Source of the DNA: Lichenibacterium dinghuense
GTDB lineage: Bacteria > Pseudomonadota > Alphaproteobacteria > Rhizobiales > Beijerinckiaceae
Assembly (NCBI RefSeq): GCF_021730615.1
Contig: NZ_JAJLMN010000001.1
Span: 4,165,501-4,229,500 of the forward strand
DNA: 64,000 nt
Direction of reading: 5' to 3'
Shown here: positions 18,588 through 29,822 of the stretch, one piece after another
Layout: each line of letters starts with the position of its first letter
Numbering within the stretch: the stretch's first letter is position 1
Notes under the pieces: generated by a model
Databases searched by the model: none
What the model saw: only the letters and a program-made list of their open reading frames with translations
What the model was told of the DNA's origin: nothing
Translations under genes and position numbers: made by a program

Positions 18588-19745
18588 TCACGGCACCGCG
18601 ATGGCGGGCGCCTGCGGGACGGGGAGCGGGGTGGCGACGACGGGCGCCGGCGCGGGCTCGAAGGTCGGCGCGTCGGGCTCGCCGCCCAGCACCGCCTGCC
18701 GGTTCCGGTCGGCGGCGCGCGAGGCGCCGATCTCGGCCCCGATGCCGCGGATCACCTCCGGCACGCTGGCGTAGGTGGCATGGCCGATGAAGCCGACGCT
18801 GTCGCGCGTGAGGTCGATGACGTGCACGCCGAGGCCCTCCAGCGCGGCGCGCCCCTCGGGGCTCGACGCGTCGATGGCGCCGAGGCGCGGCCGCTCCGCC
18901 AGGAAGCCCGACAGGCCGAGCGCGCGGTCGTTGGTGGCGGCGAAGACCGAGACGTGGGCGTTCGGGCCGAGCCGCTCGACCTGCTGGCGGAACACGCCCT
19001 GGTCGATGTCCGGCGCCGCCAGGATGATGTCGCCGAGATGGCCGTCGAGGTCGGGATGGCCCGCGATGGCGACTTCGCGCAGCGCCTCCATGGCGAGCCA
19101 CGCCCCCATCGAATGGGCGAGCACGTGGACGCGGCCGACGTCGGGCAGGGCGGCGAGGTCGAGCAGGAGGTGCTCCATGGCGTCGCGCGAGGCGGTCGCG
19201 GCTTCGCGGTCCGAACCGTAGCCGAAGAGGCTCCCCTTCGACGGCCAGGTGAACAGCACCGGCACGCCGTTGAAGCCGCCGTCGGTCACGATCTGCGCCA
19301 GGCGGAAGCGCGCCTCGTCGAAGCCCGTGTTGAATCCGTGCACGAAGACCAGCACGTCGCGGTTGGAGCCGACGCGTCCCGACAGGTGGGTCGCGACGGC
19401 GTTGCGGAAGCTGTCCGCGTCGAGCCCGCGGCGGCCCACCACGGCGAAGTCGCTGGCGCGGTCGGGCGAGCCGAAGCTCGCCATCTCGAGCCCGCCGGCC
19501 TCGTGGTTCGGCGGAACGCTGACGGTGGCGAGCGAGTAGTGGGCCGAGCCGTCGGCGACGCCGTCCGCCTTGAGGGGGCGCGTCGAGTCGACGAAGATCT
19601 GGACGTTGCGGGCCTGCGGGGCTCCGTCGGAGCCGAGCCCGACGCTCGCCACCGCGGACACGCAGCCCGACAGCGACGCGGCCGCGATCAGCAGCGCGCC
19701 CGCCCGCAGGGCTCCCTCGAAGCCGGATCTCACCACAGCACGCAC
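18588..19745 (-). CDS. Alpha/beta-hydrolase lipoprotein (DUF900 family)
   Basis: About 385 residues. The GTG start gives a lipoprotein signal ending SLSGC (lipidated Cys28). The catalytic domain has VLVFVHGFNTGFDEA (oxyanion strand) and the nucleophile elbow VLAHSMGAWL. This matches the DUF900 hydrolases of alphaproteobacteria, whose substrate is undefined. A GGGGGAC ribosome site supports the GTG rather than the upstream ATG at 19802. The C-terminal 40 residues are Pro/Ala-rich. Confidence 0.86.
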   Translation of the reverse strand: MRAVVRSGFEGALRAGALLIAAASLSGCVSAVASVGLGSDGAPQARNVQIFVDSTRPLKADGVADGSAHYSLATVSVPPNHEAGGLEMASFGSPDRASDFAVVGRRGLDADSFRNAVATHLSGRVGSNRDVLVFVHGFNTGFDEARFRLAQIVTDGGFNGVPVLFTWPSKGSLFGYGSDREAATASRDAMEHLLLDLAALPDVGRVHVLAHSMGAWLAMEALREVAIAGHPDLDGHLGDIILAAPDIDQGVFRQQVERLGPNAHVSVFAATNDRALGLSGFLAERPRLGAIDASSPEGRAALEGLGVHVIDLTRDSVGFIGHATYASVPEVIRGIGAEIGASRAADRNRQAVLGGEPDAPTFEPAPAPVVATPLPVPQAPAIAVP

Positions 19746-19847
19746 GCTCGTCCCCCGATCGGTCGGGCCATCATAGCGCGTCGCGCCGCGGCCGGAGGCC
19801 ATCCTCTGTGGACACCGTGGCGGGAGCGGGACGGCGTGGCGCCGGCG

Positions 19848-20042
19848 TCACTCGGCCCCGAGGTCGACGCAGTCGTGCCGGCCGGAGTCGATGCAGTTCT
19901 GCACGGCGTTGTGGCTCCGGATGGCCGACACGGCCCAGAACAGGGCGAGGCCGATCACCACCACGGCGGCGAGGGCCGCGGCCGTGCCGCGGGCGTTCGG
20001 CTCGCCGGGCCGGCGCGGCGGGCGGTTGTCGTTGGCGGTCAC
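19848..20042 (-). CDS. Small single-pass membrane protein, unknown
   Basis: A 64-residue protein: a short basic N-terminus with the segment MTANDNRPPRRPG, one transmembrane helix (AALAAVVVIGLALFWAVSA), then a short tail with two cysteines. Its GTG overlaps the TGA of oligopeptidase B (GTGA), so it is probably translated by coupling. I do not recognise the family; the TANDNRPP opening is common to many small alphaproteobacterial membrane proteins. Confidence 0.65.
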   Translation of the reverse strand: MTANDNRPPRRPGEPNARGTAAALAAVVVIGLALFWAVSAIRSHNAVQNCIDSGRHDCVDLGAE

Positions 20043-22180
20043 GCTCCCTCGTCGTCCTCGTCTTCCCCGAACGGCTCCGCCGCTTCCCGCCCGACGCAGC
20101 CGAGCGCGAAGGCGTATTGCAGCGCCACCTCGTCGAGCTGGTCGAAGCGGCCGGACGCGCCGCCGTGGCCCGCGCCCATGTTGGTCTTGAGCAGCACGAG
20201 CGAGGGCTGCGCCGCCGTCTGCCGGAGCTTGGCGACCCACTTGGCCGGCTCCCAATAGGTCACCCGCGGGTCGGTCAGGCCGCCGAGCGCGAGGATCGGC
20301 GGGTAGCGCTGCTCGACGACGTTGTCGTAGGGCGAGTAGGAGCGGATCAGGTCGAAGGCGGCCGCGTCGCGGATCGGGTCCCCCCATTCCAGCCACTCGG
20401 GGGGCGTCAGCGGCAGGCTGTCGTCGAGGATGGTGTTGAGCACGTCGACGAAGGGCACGTCGGCGACGATGCCGGCGAAGAGCGCCGGAGCCATGTTGGC
20501 CACCGCGCCCATCAGCAGGCCGCCGGCGCTGCCGCCCTGCGCCACGATGCGGCCTTCCGCCGTGTAGCCGGCCGCCGCCAGCGCCCGCCCGGCCGCGATG
20601 AAGTCCGTGAAGCTGTGGACCTTGTTGGCGAGCTTGCCGTCCGTGTACCACGCCCAGCCCTTGTCGGTGCCCCCGCGGATGTGGGCGATGGCGTAGACGA
20701 AGCCGCGGTCGACCAGCGACAGGCGCTTCGTGCCGAAGCTGGCCGGGATGGAATAGCCGTAGGCGCCGTAGCCGTAGAGCAGCAGCGGCGCCGAGCCGTC
20801 GACCGGCGTGTCGCGGTGGTGGAGGACGGTCACGGGCACCTCGGCGCCGTCCTCCGCCCGCGCCAGGATGCGGCGCGTCACGTAGTCGGCGGGATCGTGG
20901 CCGGACGGCACCTCCTGGCGCTTGCGCAGGGTGCGCTCGCCCGAGTCCATGTCGTAGTCCCAGGTCTCGGTCGGCGTCGTCATGGACGAGTAGGTGAAGC
21001 GCATCACCGCCGTGTCCTGCTCGGCCACCTCGCCGAGGCCGAGCGAATAGGCCTCCTCGGGGAACGAGATCGCGCGCTCGTCACCGTCCTCGAAGCCGCG
21101 CACGACGATGTGGGGCAGGGCGTCGCGCCGCTCCAGCCGCACGAGGTGGCGCGCGAAGGCGGCGTGGCCGACGATGAGCCGCCCCGGCTCGTGGGAGACG
21201 AGGTCGCGCCAGTTCCCGCGTCCGGGGTCGTCGACCGGCGCGGTCACGATCTTGAAGTCCACGGCGCCGTCGGCGTTGGTGAGGATCACGAAGTCGTCCC
21301 CGCGGTGGTCGACCTCGTAGTGCAGGCCCGGCGTCCGGGGCGCGATCAGACGCGGCGTGACGAAGGGCTCGGTGCGCTCGACCACCCGCGCCTCCGACGC
21401 GTCGTGGCCGTGGATGGAGATGACCGCGAAGCGGCCCGAGCGCGTCCGCGACACCTCGACGAACCAGGCCGGGTCCTCCTCGTCGTAGATCAGCCGGTCG
21501 TCGGCGGCCTCGGTGCCGAGCCGGTGCAGCCACACCGAACTCGCGCGGTGGTCCTCATCGAGCCTGACGTAGAAGAAGGCCGTGCCGTCGGCGGTCCACA
21601 CCGCGGAGCCCTCGCTGTCCGGCACGGCGTCGGTCCGATCCTCGCCGGTCGCGAGATCGCGGACCTTGATCGTGTGGAGCTCCGACCCCTTGTCGTCGTA
21701 GCCCCAGGCCAGAAGGGCGTGGTCGTCCGACGGCGCGGCGTCGCCGAACTCGAAGAATTCCAGGCCCTCGGCCAGGGCGTCGCCGTCGAGCATGACCTGT
21801 TCCGGGCCGCCGTCGCGCGGCACGCGGCACACCAGCTCGTGCTGCCCGCCCTCGCGGTAGCGGGAATAATAGCTGAAGGGGCCGTCCGGCACCGGGACCT
21901 CGGCCTCCTCCTCATCCATGCGGCCCTGCATCTCCGCGGCGAGCCGTTCCTGCAGCGCCTCCGTCGGCGCCAGCACGGCGGCCGTGTGGGCGTTCTCGCG
22001 GTCGAGCAGCGCGCGGACCTCGGCCGGCAGCGCCGCCGGGTCCTGCAGAACCTCGCGCCAGTTGTCCGCGCGGATCCAGCCGAAATCGTCGGTCAGGGAC
22101 GCGTCGTGGACGCTGCGCGTGACGGGCCGGGCGGGGATCGGCGACGGGGGAGCGAGGGCGAAGGCGGGGGTATCGGGCAT
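20039..22180 (-). CDS. ptrB: Oligopeptidase B, S9A serine peptidase
   Basis: About 713 residues of the prolyl-oligopeptidase family. The N-terminal beta-propeller region (from about residue 80) is followed by the alpha/beta-hydrolase domain. The nucleophile elbow is GGSAGGLLMG, the catalytic Asp is in GLTDPRVTYWEP and the His in MGAGHGGASGR. The acidic residues after the elbow (PEWLEWGDP) are typical of oligopeptidase B, which cleaves short peptides after Arg/Lys in the cytoplasm. Of two possible starts I chose the ATG leading to MPDTPAF; one nine bases upstream is also possible. Confidence 0.93.
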   Translation of the reverse strand: MPDTPAFALAPPSPIPARPVTRSVHDASLTDDFGWIRADNWREVLQDPAALPAEVRALLDRENAHTAAVLAPTEALQERLAAEMQGRMDEEEAEVPVPDGPFSYYSRYREGGQHELVCRVPRDGGPEQVMLDGDALAEGLEFFEFGDAAPSDDHALLAWGYDDKGSELHTIKVRDLATGEDRTDAVPDSEGSAVWTADGTAFFYVRLDEDHRASSVWLHRLGTEAADDRLIYDEEDPAWFVEVSRTRSGRFAVISIHGHDASEARVVERTEPFVTPRLIAPRTPGLHYEVDHRGDDFVILTNADGAVDFKIVTAPVDDPGRGNWRDLVSHEPGRLIVGHAAFARHLVRLERRDALPHIVVRGFEDGDERAISFPEEAYSLGLGEVAEQDTAVMRFTYSSMTTPTETWDYDMDSGERTLRKRQEVPSGHDPADYVTRRILARAEDGAEVPVTVLHHRDTPVDGSAPLLLYGYGAYGYSIPASFGTKRLSLVDRGFVYAIAHIRGGTDKGWAWYTDGKLANKVHSFTDFIAAGRALAAAGYTAEGRIVAQGGSAGGLLMGAVANMAPALFAGIVADVPFVDVLNTILDDSLPLTPPEWLEWGDPIRDAAAFDLIRSYSPYDNVVEQRYPPILALGGLTDPRVTYWEPAKWVAKLRQTAAQPSLVLLKTNMGAGHGGASGRFDQLDEVALQYAFALGCVGREAAEPFGEDEDDEGA

Positions 22181-22257
22181 GCCGCCCATATCGCGCCGGG
22201 CCCGACGGGGGGCAAGGGTTCCCGCCACGATCCTGCCCCCGCCGCACCACAACGGAC

Positions 22258-22382
22258 GTGTCGCTTGTCAGGCCTTTCGCGTCCAGCAATAGTCATATTG
22301 TTTGAACACTATCGAGCCTCGATTCGTGTGCTCATCGTGCGCTCAGACACATTTGATAGTTTTTTTCAGACGAGGACGACGG
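22258..22382 (+). promoter_or_regulatory. AT-rich leader and promoter region of mucR
   Basis: Base composition drops sharply against the ~70% GC background, with CATATTGTTTGAACACTA and a run of seven T residues close to the gene. Ros/MucR regulators bind AT-rich DNA with T-A steps and commonly repress their own gene, so autoregulation through this tract is likely. A GACGAGGA ribosome site is next to the ATG. Confidence 0.6.
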
Positions 22383-22796
22383 ATGGCCCAGGCGGGAAAC
22401 TTAGTCGAATTTCTGGAATTGGCGGTTGAAATCGTCGCCGCCTATATCAGCAACAATTCAGTGCCCGCCGGCGAGCTGCCCGGCCTGATCGTCGACGTGC
22501 ATTCGTCGCTGGTGAAGATGACGGCCGGCGAACGGGACCAGCCGCCCGAACCGCCGAAGCCCGCCGTCTCGGCGCGCAAGTCTGTGACGAGCGACTACAT
22601 CATCTGCCTGGAGGACGGGAAGAAGTTCAAGTCGCTGAAGCGTCACTTGAGGACGCAGTACGGCATGTCGCCGGAGGAATACCGCGAGAAGTGGGGCCTC
22701 GGCATCGACTACCCCATGGTGGCGCCCAACTACGCCAAGGCGCGGTCGCAGCTCGCCAAGGAGATGGGCCTGGGCCAGCAGCGCCGCCGCCGCTGA
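22383..22796 (+). CDS. mucR: MucR/Ros-family transcriptional regulator, altered zinc ligands
   Basis: 137 residues, the usual MucR length. An N-terminal oligomerisation region (residues 1-50) is followed by the DNA-binding domain (residues 70-125, containing [21 protein letters not shown] and [10 protein letters not shown]). In Ros the zinc is held by Cys2His2; here the equivalent positions are Cys75, Asp78, His88 and Tyr93, with Gln92 next to it. Some Mesorhizobium relatives fold with altered ligands or no zinc, so function is probably kept. MucR proteins are H-NS-like silencers controlling surface polysaccharide, motility and the cell cycle. Confidence 0.93.
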   Translation: MAQAGNLVEFLELAVEIVAAYISNNSVPAGELPGLIVDVHSSLVKMTAGERDQPPEPPKPAVSARKSVTSDYIICLEDGKKFKSLKRHLRTQYGMSPEEYREKWGLGIDYPMVAPNYAKARSQLAKEMGLGQQRRRR

Positions 22797-22808
22797 CCCG
22801 GCCGGCCC

Positions 22809-23267
22809 TCAGTGCAGGGCCGCGCGGGCGTCGGCGGCGCCCTCTCCCGACAGCGCGCGGCGCGCGTCGGCGCGGATGCGCTCCACCATGGCGGCGAAGC
22901 CGTTCGAGCGCTGGCGCGTCATGTGGCCGCCGAGCCCGAGCTTGGCGAACAGCGGGGTCGCGTCCGTGGCGGCGATCTCGGAGGCCGGGCGGCCGCCGTA
23001 GAGCGCCAGCGCCAGGTAGATCAGCCCCTTGACGATGTGGGCGTCGCTGTCGCCGCGGAACCGCAGGACCGGCTCCGGCCCGGACCCGGCGTCGACGGTG
23101 GTTTCGAGCCACACCTGGCTCGCGCAGCCGCGGACGCGGTTGGCCTCGTCGTGCGCCTCGGCCGGCAGGGGGGCGAGTTCGCGGCCGAGCTCGATCAGGT
23201 AGCGGTAGCGGTCGTCGAGCTCGTCCAGGATCTCGAAGTTGGCGATGATGTCATCGACGGTCTGCAT
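22809..23267 (-). CDS. sufE: SufE-family cysteine desulfurase activator
   Basis: 152 residues. SufE accepts persulfide sulfur from SufS for Fe-S cluster assembly. The active cysteine is Cys48 in RVRGCASQVWL, and GDSDAHIVKGLIYLAL is the second conserved block. It is convergent with mucR, with only 12 nt between stops. The small secreted-protein gene follows on the other side in the same direction. Confidence 0.94.
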   Translation of the reverse strand: MQTVDDIIANFEILDELDDRYRYLIELGRELAPLPAEAHDEANRVRGCASQVWLETTVDAGSGPEPVLRFRGDSDAHIVKGLIYLALALYGGRPASEIAATDATPLFAKLGLGGHMTRQRSNGFAAMVERIRADARRALSGEGAADARAALH

Positions 23268-23355
23268 GGTGGGCGGGGTCCTGTGCTCCCGTCCATATCG
23301 CGCGCCGGGCGGCCCCGCGCCAGTGCCGCCCCGCCCGCGCGGGACGGCCGCCGCC

Positions 23356-23640
23356 TCAGCGGTGCGGGTCGGGCTCCGCGCGGGCGAGCCCGCCGATCTT
23401 CCGCTTGTGCGGCTCGGCCCGGTGCGGACCGGGCGTCCGGAGCGACGGGTCCGCGCCTTCCAGCGCCGTGAGGCCGGCGCGAAGGCAGCCCGCGGAGGCG
23501 AGGCAGGCGCGGCCGGCGTCCTCGACCGTGGCGCGCGTGCCGCGCTCGACGGCTGTGGTGATCCGGCCGACCCCGACGCCCGCGCTCGCCGCCGCCACCA
23601 AGCCGATGCACAGGGCGGACCGCGCCAGGAAGAGCATCAT
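23356..23640 (-). CDS. Small exported protein, possibly DUF5330-like
   Basis: 94 residues. The N-terminus is a signal or anchor (MMLFLARSALCIGLVAAASAG). The mature part has two cysteines about six residues apart (RACLASAGC) and a basic tail. A short protein of this kind is often found next to sufE in Rhizobiales (DUF5330), which is the reason for the tentative name. It is co-directional with sufE. Confidence 0.5.
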   Translation of the reverse strand: MMLFLARSALCIGLVAAASAGVGVGRITTAVERGTRATVEDAGRACLASAGCLRAGLTALEGADPSLRTPGPHRAEPHKRKIGGLARAEPDPHR

Positions 23641-23923
23641 GCCGGTCAGCCTCGAATCCTCGTGTTCAGGGCGAGGCTAGGCGGTTTCCGCCGCGCCGTC
23701 GCGGTCCAGACGCCCTCATCGTGAGCGAAGTCTTGCTCGGAGGGCAGCATCGGCGTGCGGGGACGGCATTTGAACCGGGCTGCGCGCCGCCGAGACTGCT
23801 GAAACGCCCCGCCCCCGCGGCTTCGTCGGGGAAACGGCCCGCACTTAGCGTTCATTTAAGACCGGCCTGACAGTTTGACACCGGCCAGGACGGGATCCGG
23901 TTGCGTCCGGTGCGGAGTGTCGC

Positions 23924-25748
<1,825 letters not shown>

Positions 25749-25756
<8 letters not shown>

Positions 25757-26693
25757 AGCGGCCATCGACACCCATCGCTCCGCGGCGCGCGGCGCCGGCC
25801 GGTCCCGGTCCACGGGGGCGCCCGCCCTCGACGACATGGTCGGCGACGGCCCGCTGTCGCGCACCCCGCCGCGCCGCGCGGCCAGCAGCGCCGCCGTGGC
25901 GGCGCAGCGGCTCGGCGGCGGCCGCCTGTCCGCGGCGGCGCGGGGACGCGGCGAGCCGGGCTTCGCGGCCCGGCTGCGCGGGCGCCTTCCCCGCATCAGG
26001 CCCCTCAAGGCCCTGACGATCGGCGCCTTCGGGGTGGCGCTGGTCGGCATCGTGGCGAACGCCATGGTGTTCCAGCGCGGCCACCACCCGTCCCCCCTGT
26101 TCGGCCTCGGCCGCTCGGTGGACGGCGCGTCCGACGCGGCTGCGCAGCGCACCGCCGCGGCCGTGCCGGCCCCCGCGGTGCCGGCGCCGGTCGAGAACAC
26201 CGGCACGATCCCGCCGGCCCCCGCCGCGGCCGACCCGGCCCCGCCCGCCGCCGCTCCGGCGGCGCCGAAGCCGGCCGCCCCGGTCCACCACGCCGCCAGG
26301 GTCCGTCATGAGGACGGCGCCAAGGCGCAGGCCGGCGCGGCTCCGGCCCACCCCCGGCCGGGCCATCACGCGCCGGAGCTCGCCAAGGCGGAGCCGAAGG
26401 CCGCGCCGAAGCTGGACGCCAAGGCCGACCCGCTCGGCAAGCTGATCGCGGGCGCGAACCATCGGCCCAAGGCCGAGGGCAAGGCCGTGCCGGCCCCCAG
26501 GTCCGAGGTCAAGGCCGAGGCCAAGGCAGACGCCAAGCCGGCCGCCCATGCGCAGGCCAAGACGGAGCCCAAGCCGGCCGCCCGCACCGAGGCCGCCCAC
26601 GCGGGCAAGGCGGCCGAGGCCGCGCCGGCCCACCCGCACCACCGCCTCGCCGCGGCGGCCCCGGCCGCCAAGCCGGCCGCCGAGACCGAGTGA
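25749..26693 (+). CDS. Ala/Pro/Lys-rich membrane-anchored protein
   Basis: 314 residues. A basic N-terminal half leads to one transmembrane helix (about residues 90-108, IGAFGVALVGIVANAMVF). Then comes a low-complexity extracytoplasmic region rich in Ala, Pro, Lys and His with repeated KAEAKAD/KPAA units. In related Rhizobiales loci the protein at this place carries a C-terminal peptidoglycan-binding domain; none is visible here. The TTG start overlaps the histidine kinase gene by 8 nt, and DUF1491 follows 10 nt later, so the three form an operon. Confidence 0.7.
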
Positions 26694-26703
26694 CCCGGAC
26701 GCC

Positions 26704-27039
26704 GTGAGCCAGCCCCGCATCAGGACCGACTTCTGGGTGTCGGCCTACATCCGCCGTCTCGAGGTGCAGGGGGTCGTCGCCGTGCTGCGCCGCCGCGGCT
26801 CCCCCGAGTCGGGCGCCGTGATGATCAAGGTCGACCGGCTCGACGGCACGGCCGTGCTGCTCGGGCCGGCGCCGCAGAGCGAGGCGGTCGAGGACGGCAC
26901 GCGCGCCTTCGTGCCCGTGCACCGCGACCCCGTGCTCGACGCGGGCGCGGCCGAGGAGCGGCTGAAGCGCGAGACGGGCTTCGACCCCGACCTGTGGATC
27001 GTCGAGGTCGAGGACCGGCAGGGCCGCGCCTTCGTGTAG
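26704..27039 (+). CDS. DUF1491 family protein
   Basis: 111 residues with the full DUF1491 pattern: RIRTDFWVSAYIRRLEVQG, VMIKVDRLDGTAVLLGPAPQ and the terminal FDPDLWIVEVEDRQGR. The family is confined mainly to alphaproteobacteria and has no known function. It starts at GTG ten bases after the upstream stop and ends the histidine-kinase operon. Confidence 0.9.
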   Translation: MSQPRIRTDFWVSAYIRRLEVQGVVAVLRRRGSPESGAVMIKVDRLDGTAVLLGPAPQSEAVEDGTRAFVPVHRDPVLDAGAAEERLKRETGFDPDLWIVEVEDRQGRAFV

Positions 27040-27094
27040 GGGCGGCCGGCTCAGGAGGAGGGAGCCGGAAGGATCGGACTTCCAGCGCCCGTCG

Positions 27095-27712
27095 TCACAG
27101 CGGCAGCTCGAGTTCCGTCCTGGCGTCGCCGGCGCGAGCCTGGCGCCCCATCGCGGCGCGGATGGTCGGGATGATCTCCCCGACGGTGCCGGCCACGCGG
27201 TAGCGGACGTCGGCCGAGGCGCGGATGAAGCCCTGCTCGCGCATGTGGTCGATGAGCGCGAGCAGGGGCGCCCAGAAGCCGCCGATGTCGGCGATCACGA
27301 CGGGCTTGGCGTGGCGGTCGAGCTGCACCCAGGTCATCTGCTCGACCAGCTCCTCCAGCGTGCCGATGCCGCCCGGCAGCGCCACGAAGGCGTCCGCCTG
27401 CTCGAACATCATGCGCTTGCGGGTGTGCATGTCCTCGACGACGATCATCTCCAGCCGGGGCGCGCCGCCGTCGCCGTCGATCATGCGCTCCTTGCCGCGC
27501 AGGAAGTCCGGGATGATGCCGGTGACGGAGCCGCCCGCGGCCAGCACGGCGCGCGCCACCGCGCCCATCAGCCCGTGGTCGCCGCCGCCGTAGACGAGCC
27601 CGATCCCGGCCTCGCCCATGGCGCGGCCGAGCGCCTCGGCGGCCTCTCGCATGGCGGGGTCGGTGCCCGCGCTGGAGCCGCAATACACGCAGATGGATCG
27701 GAGTTCGCTCAT
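27095..27712 (-). CDS. LOG/TIGR00730 family nucleotide phosphoribohydrolase
   Basis: 205 residues with a Rossmann fold. The family motifs GGGDHGLMGAVAR and PGGIGTLEELVEQMTW are both present, the latter holding the catalytic Glu and phosphate loop. Members hydrolyse cytokinin riboside or other nucleoside monophosphates to free base. The gene has a slightly longer C-terminus than the minimal family. It is convergent with DUF1491 and divergent from the ABC exporter. Confidence 0.9.
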   Translation of the reverse strand: MSELRSICVYCGSSAGTDPAMREAAEALGRAMGEAGIGLVYGGGDHGLMGAVARAVLAAGGSVTGIIPDFLRGKERMIDGDGGAPRLEMIVVEDMHTRKRMMFEQADAFVALPGGIGTLEELVEQMTWVQLDRHAKPVVIADIGGFWAPLLALIDHMREQGFIRASADVRYRVAGTVGEIIPTIRAAMGRQARAGDARTELELPL

Positions 27713-27842
27713 GGTTCGATTCTAGCACCTCGGTTGCGCGGCGGGTCAACCGGCCGCGCTTTCGGCGCCGTGCACGTCCTGCGCCGGGCCGGCCGCCGCC
27801 CTATATGGCACCTGTGACCGACGAGGTTTGAACCGCGACTCC

Positions 27843-29756
27843 ATGCCCGATACCGACGATGCCGCCCTCGAAGCCGTGAAGCCCCACGCCCGGACCTCGC
27901 TCGCCGCGACCCTGCGCCACCTGTGGCCCTACATCTGGCCCTCCGACCGCGCCGACCTGCGCCGCCGCATCTACCTCGCCCTGGTGCTGATGGTGCTGGG
28001 CAAGCTCGTCACCGTGGCGATCCCCTATTCGTTCAAGTTCGCCACCGACGCGCTGGTGGGCCGCGAGGACGCCGGGGTGCGGCACCTGCCGGCCGTGCTC
28101 GCCGGACCGGTGGCGCTGACGATGGTCTACGGGCTCCTGCGCATGCTGATGAGCGTGCTGACGCAGGTGCGGGACGGGCTCTTCGCCTCCGTGGCCATGC
28201 ACGCCGTGCGCCGCATGGCCAACGACGTCTTCGTCCACCTGCACGAGCTGTCGCTGCGCTTCCACCTGGAGCGCAAGACCGGCGGCCTGACCCGGATCCT
28301 GGAGCGCGGGCGCGGCGCGATCGAGACCATCGTCCGCATGACCATGCTGACCGGCGTGCCGACGGTCATCGAGTTCGTGCTCGTGATGGCGGTGTTCCTG
28401 TTCCAGTTCGACTGGCTCTACGCGCTCGCCGTGCTGGTGATGATCGCCGCCTACACGGGCTTCACGGCGGTGGCGACCAACTGGCGCATCGCCATCCGCC
28501 AGGTGATGAACGAGAGCGACCAGGACGCCAACACCAAGGCCATCGACAGCCTGCTCAACTTCGAGACGGTGAAGTATTTCGGCGCGGAGGCGCGCGAGGC
28601 GGCCCGCTACGACCTGTCGATGCGCCGCTACGAGCGGATGAGCGTGAAGACCTACGTGTCGCTGGCGGTGCTCAACGCCGGCCAGGCGATCATCTTCTCG
28701 GCCGGGCTCGCCGTCGTCATGGGCATGAGCATCGCCGGCATCCGCTCCGGCCGCAACACGGTGGGCGACTTCGTGCTCATCAATGCCATGATGATCCAGC
28801 TCTACCAGCCGCTCAACTTCATGGGCCTCGTGTACCGCGAGGTGAAGCAGGCCATCATCGACATCGACATGATGTCCGCGATCCTCGGCCAGGCGCCCGA
28901 GGTCCAGGACCGGCCGGACGCGGAAGCGCTGATCGTGTCCGAGGGCCGCCTGCGCTTCGAGGACGTGTGGTTCCGCTACGACGAGCGGCGCGACATCCTG
29001 CGCGGCGTGTCCTTCGAGGTGCCGCCGGGCAAGACCGTGGCGGTGGTGGGCCCCTCGGGCGCCGGCAAGTCGACGCTGTCGCGCCTGATGTTCCGCTTCT
29101 ACGAGCCCCACCGCGGCCGCATCACGGTGGACGGCCAGGACATCGCCGCCGTCACCCAGGCGTCGCTGCGCGACGCCATCGGCATGGTGCCGCAGGACAC
29201 GGTGCTGTTCAACGACACGCTGGGCTACAACATCCGCTACGGCCGCTGGGGCGCCGACGAGGCCGAGGTCGCCGAGGCCGCGCGCCTCGCCCAGATCGAC
29301 GGCTTCGTGGCCTCCGTGCCCGAGGGCTACCGGGCCCAGGTCGGCGAGCGCGGCCTCAAGCTGTCGGGCGGCGAGAAGCAGCGCGTCGCCATCGCCCGCA
29401 CCATCCTGAAGGCGCCCGCGATCCTGGTCCTCGACGAGGCCACCTCGGCCCTCGACACCTTCACCGAACGCGAGATACAAGGCGCTTTGGACCGCGTGTC
29501 GCGAGGCCGCACCACGGTGGTGATCGCGCACCGCCTGTCCACGGTGGTCGACGCCGACGAGATCCTGGTGCTCGACAAGGGCGTCATCGTCGAGCGCGGC
29601 ACCCACGACGGCCTGCTGGCGCGCCGCGGCATCTATTCCGCGATGTGGAACCAGCAGCGCGAGGCGGAGGCCGTCGCGGACATGCTGCGCGGCTCGGAGG
29701 CCGGCGGCGCCGCGGCGGGCGACGAGGGGCGGGGCCGCGAAGCGGTCGAGGCGTGA
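27843..29756 (+). CDS. Atm1/HMT1-type ABC exporter (fused permease and ATPase)
   Basis: About 637 residues. A six-helix exporter domain (residues 40-330) is followed by the ATPase with [12 protein letters not shown] (Walker A), [14 protein letters not shown] (signature) and [12 protein letters not shown] (Walker B). RAIETIV and the long N-terminal soluble lead are typical of the Atm1 group, which exports glutathione-linked sulfur or metal conjugates. I prefer the ATG to an upstream TTG that sits too close to the ribosome site. It is followed by psd and pssA, a common Rhizobiales order. Confidence 0.93.
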   Translation: MPDTDDAALEAVKPHARTSLAATLRHLWPYIWPSDRADLRRRIYLALVLMVLGKLVTVAIPYSFKFATDALVGREDAGVRHLPAVLAGPVALTMVYGLLRMLMSVLTQVRDGLFASVAMHAVRRMANDVFVHLHELSLRFHLERKTGGLTRILERGRGAIETIVRMTMLTGVPTVIEFVLVMAVFLFQFDWLYALAVLVMIAAYTGFTAVATNWRIAIRQVMNESDQDANTKAIDSLLNFETVKYFGAEAREAARYDLSMRRYERMSVKTYVSLAVLNAGQAIIFSAGLAVVMGMSIAGIRSGRNTVGDFVLINAMMIQLYQPLNFMGLVYREVKQAIIDIDMMSAILGQAPEVQDRPDAEALIVSEGRLRFEDVWFRYDERRDILRGVSFEVPPGKTVAVVGPSGAGKSTLSRLMFRFYEPHRGRITVDGQDIAAVTQASLRDAIGMVPQDTVLFNDTLGYNIRYGRWGADEAEVAEAARLAQIDGFVASVPEGYRAQVGERGLKLSGGEKQRVAIARTILKAPAILVLDEATSALDTFTEREIQGALDRVSRGRTTVVIAHRLSTVVDADEILVLDKGVIVERGTHDGLLARRGIYSAMWNQQREAEAVADMLRGSEAGGAAAGDEGRGREAVEA

Positions 29757-29822
29757 CGGGCGTGCCCGGGCATCGGGGTTGAAGGGGATGATCGTGACTG
29801 CTGACGCTCTGGGGGCCTGTCC

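Noticed and set aside
23405-23680. Plus-strand ORF opposite the small exported protein
   Set aside because: No ribosome site, Arg/Ala/Ser-rich shadow composition; the minus-strand frame has a signal peptide.
26380-26690. Repeated GCC-AAG-GCC units suggestive of a repeat array or CRISPR
   Set aside because: They are codon-level repeats encoding Lys/Ala/Pro in a membrane protein; there are no regular spacers or palindromic repeats.
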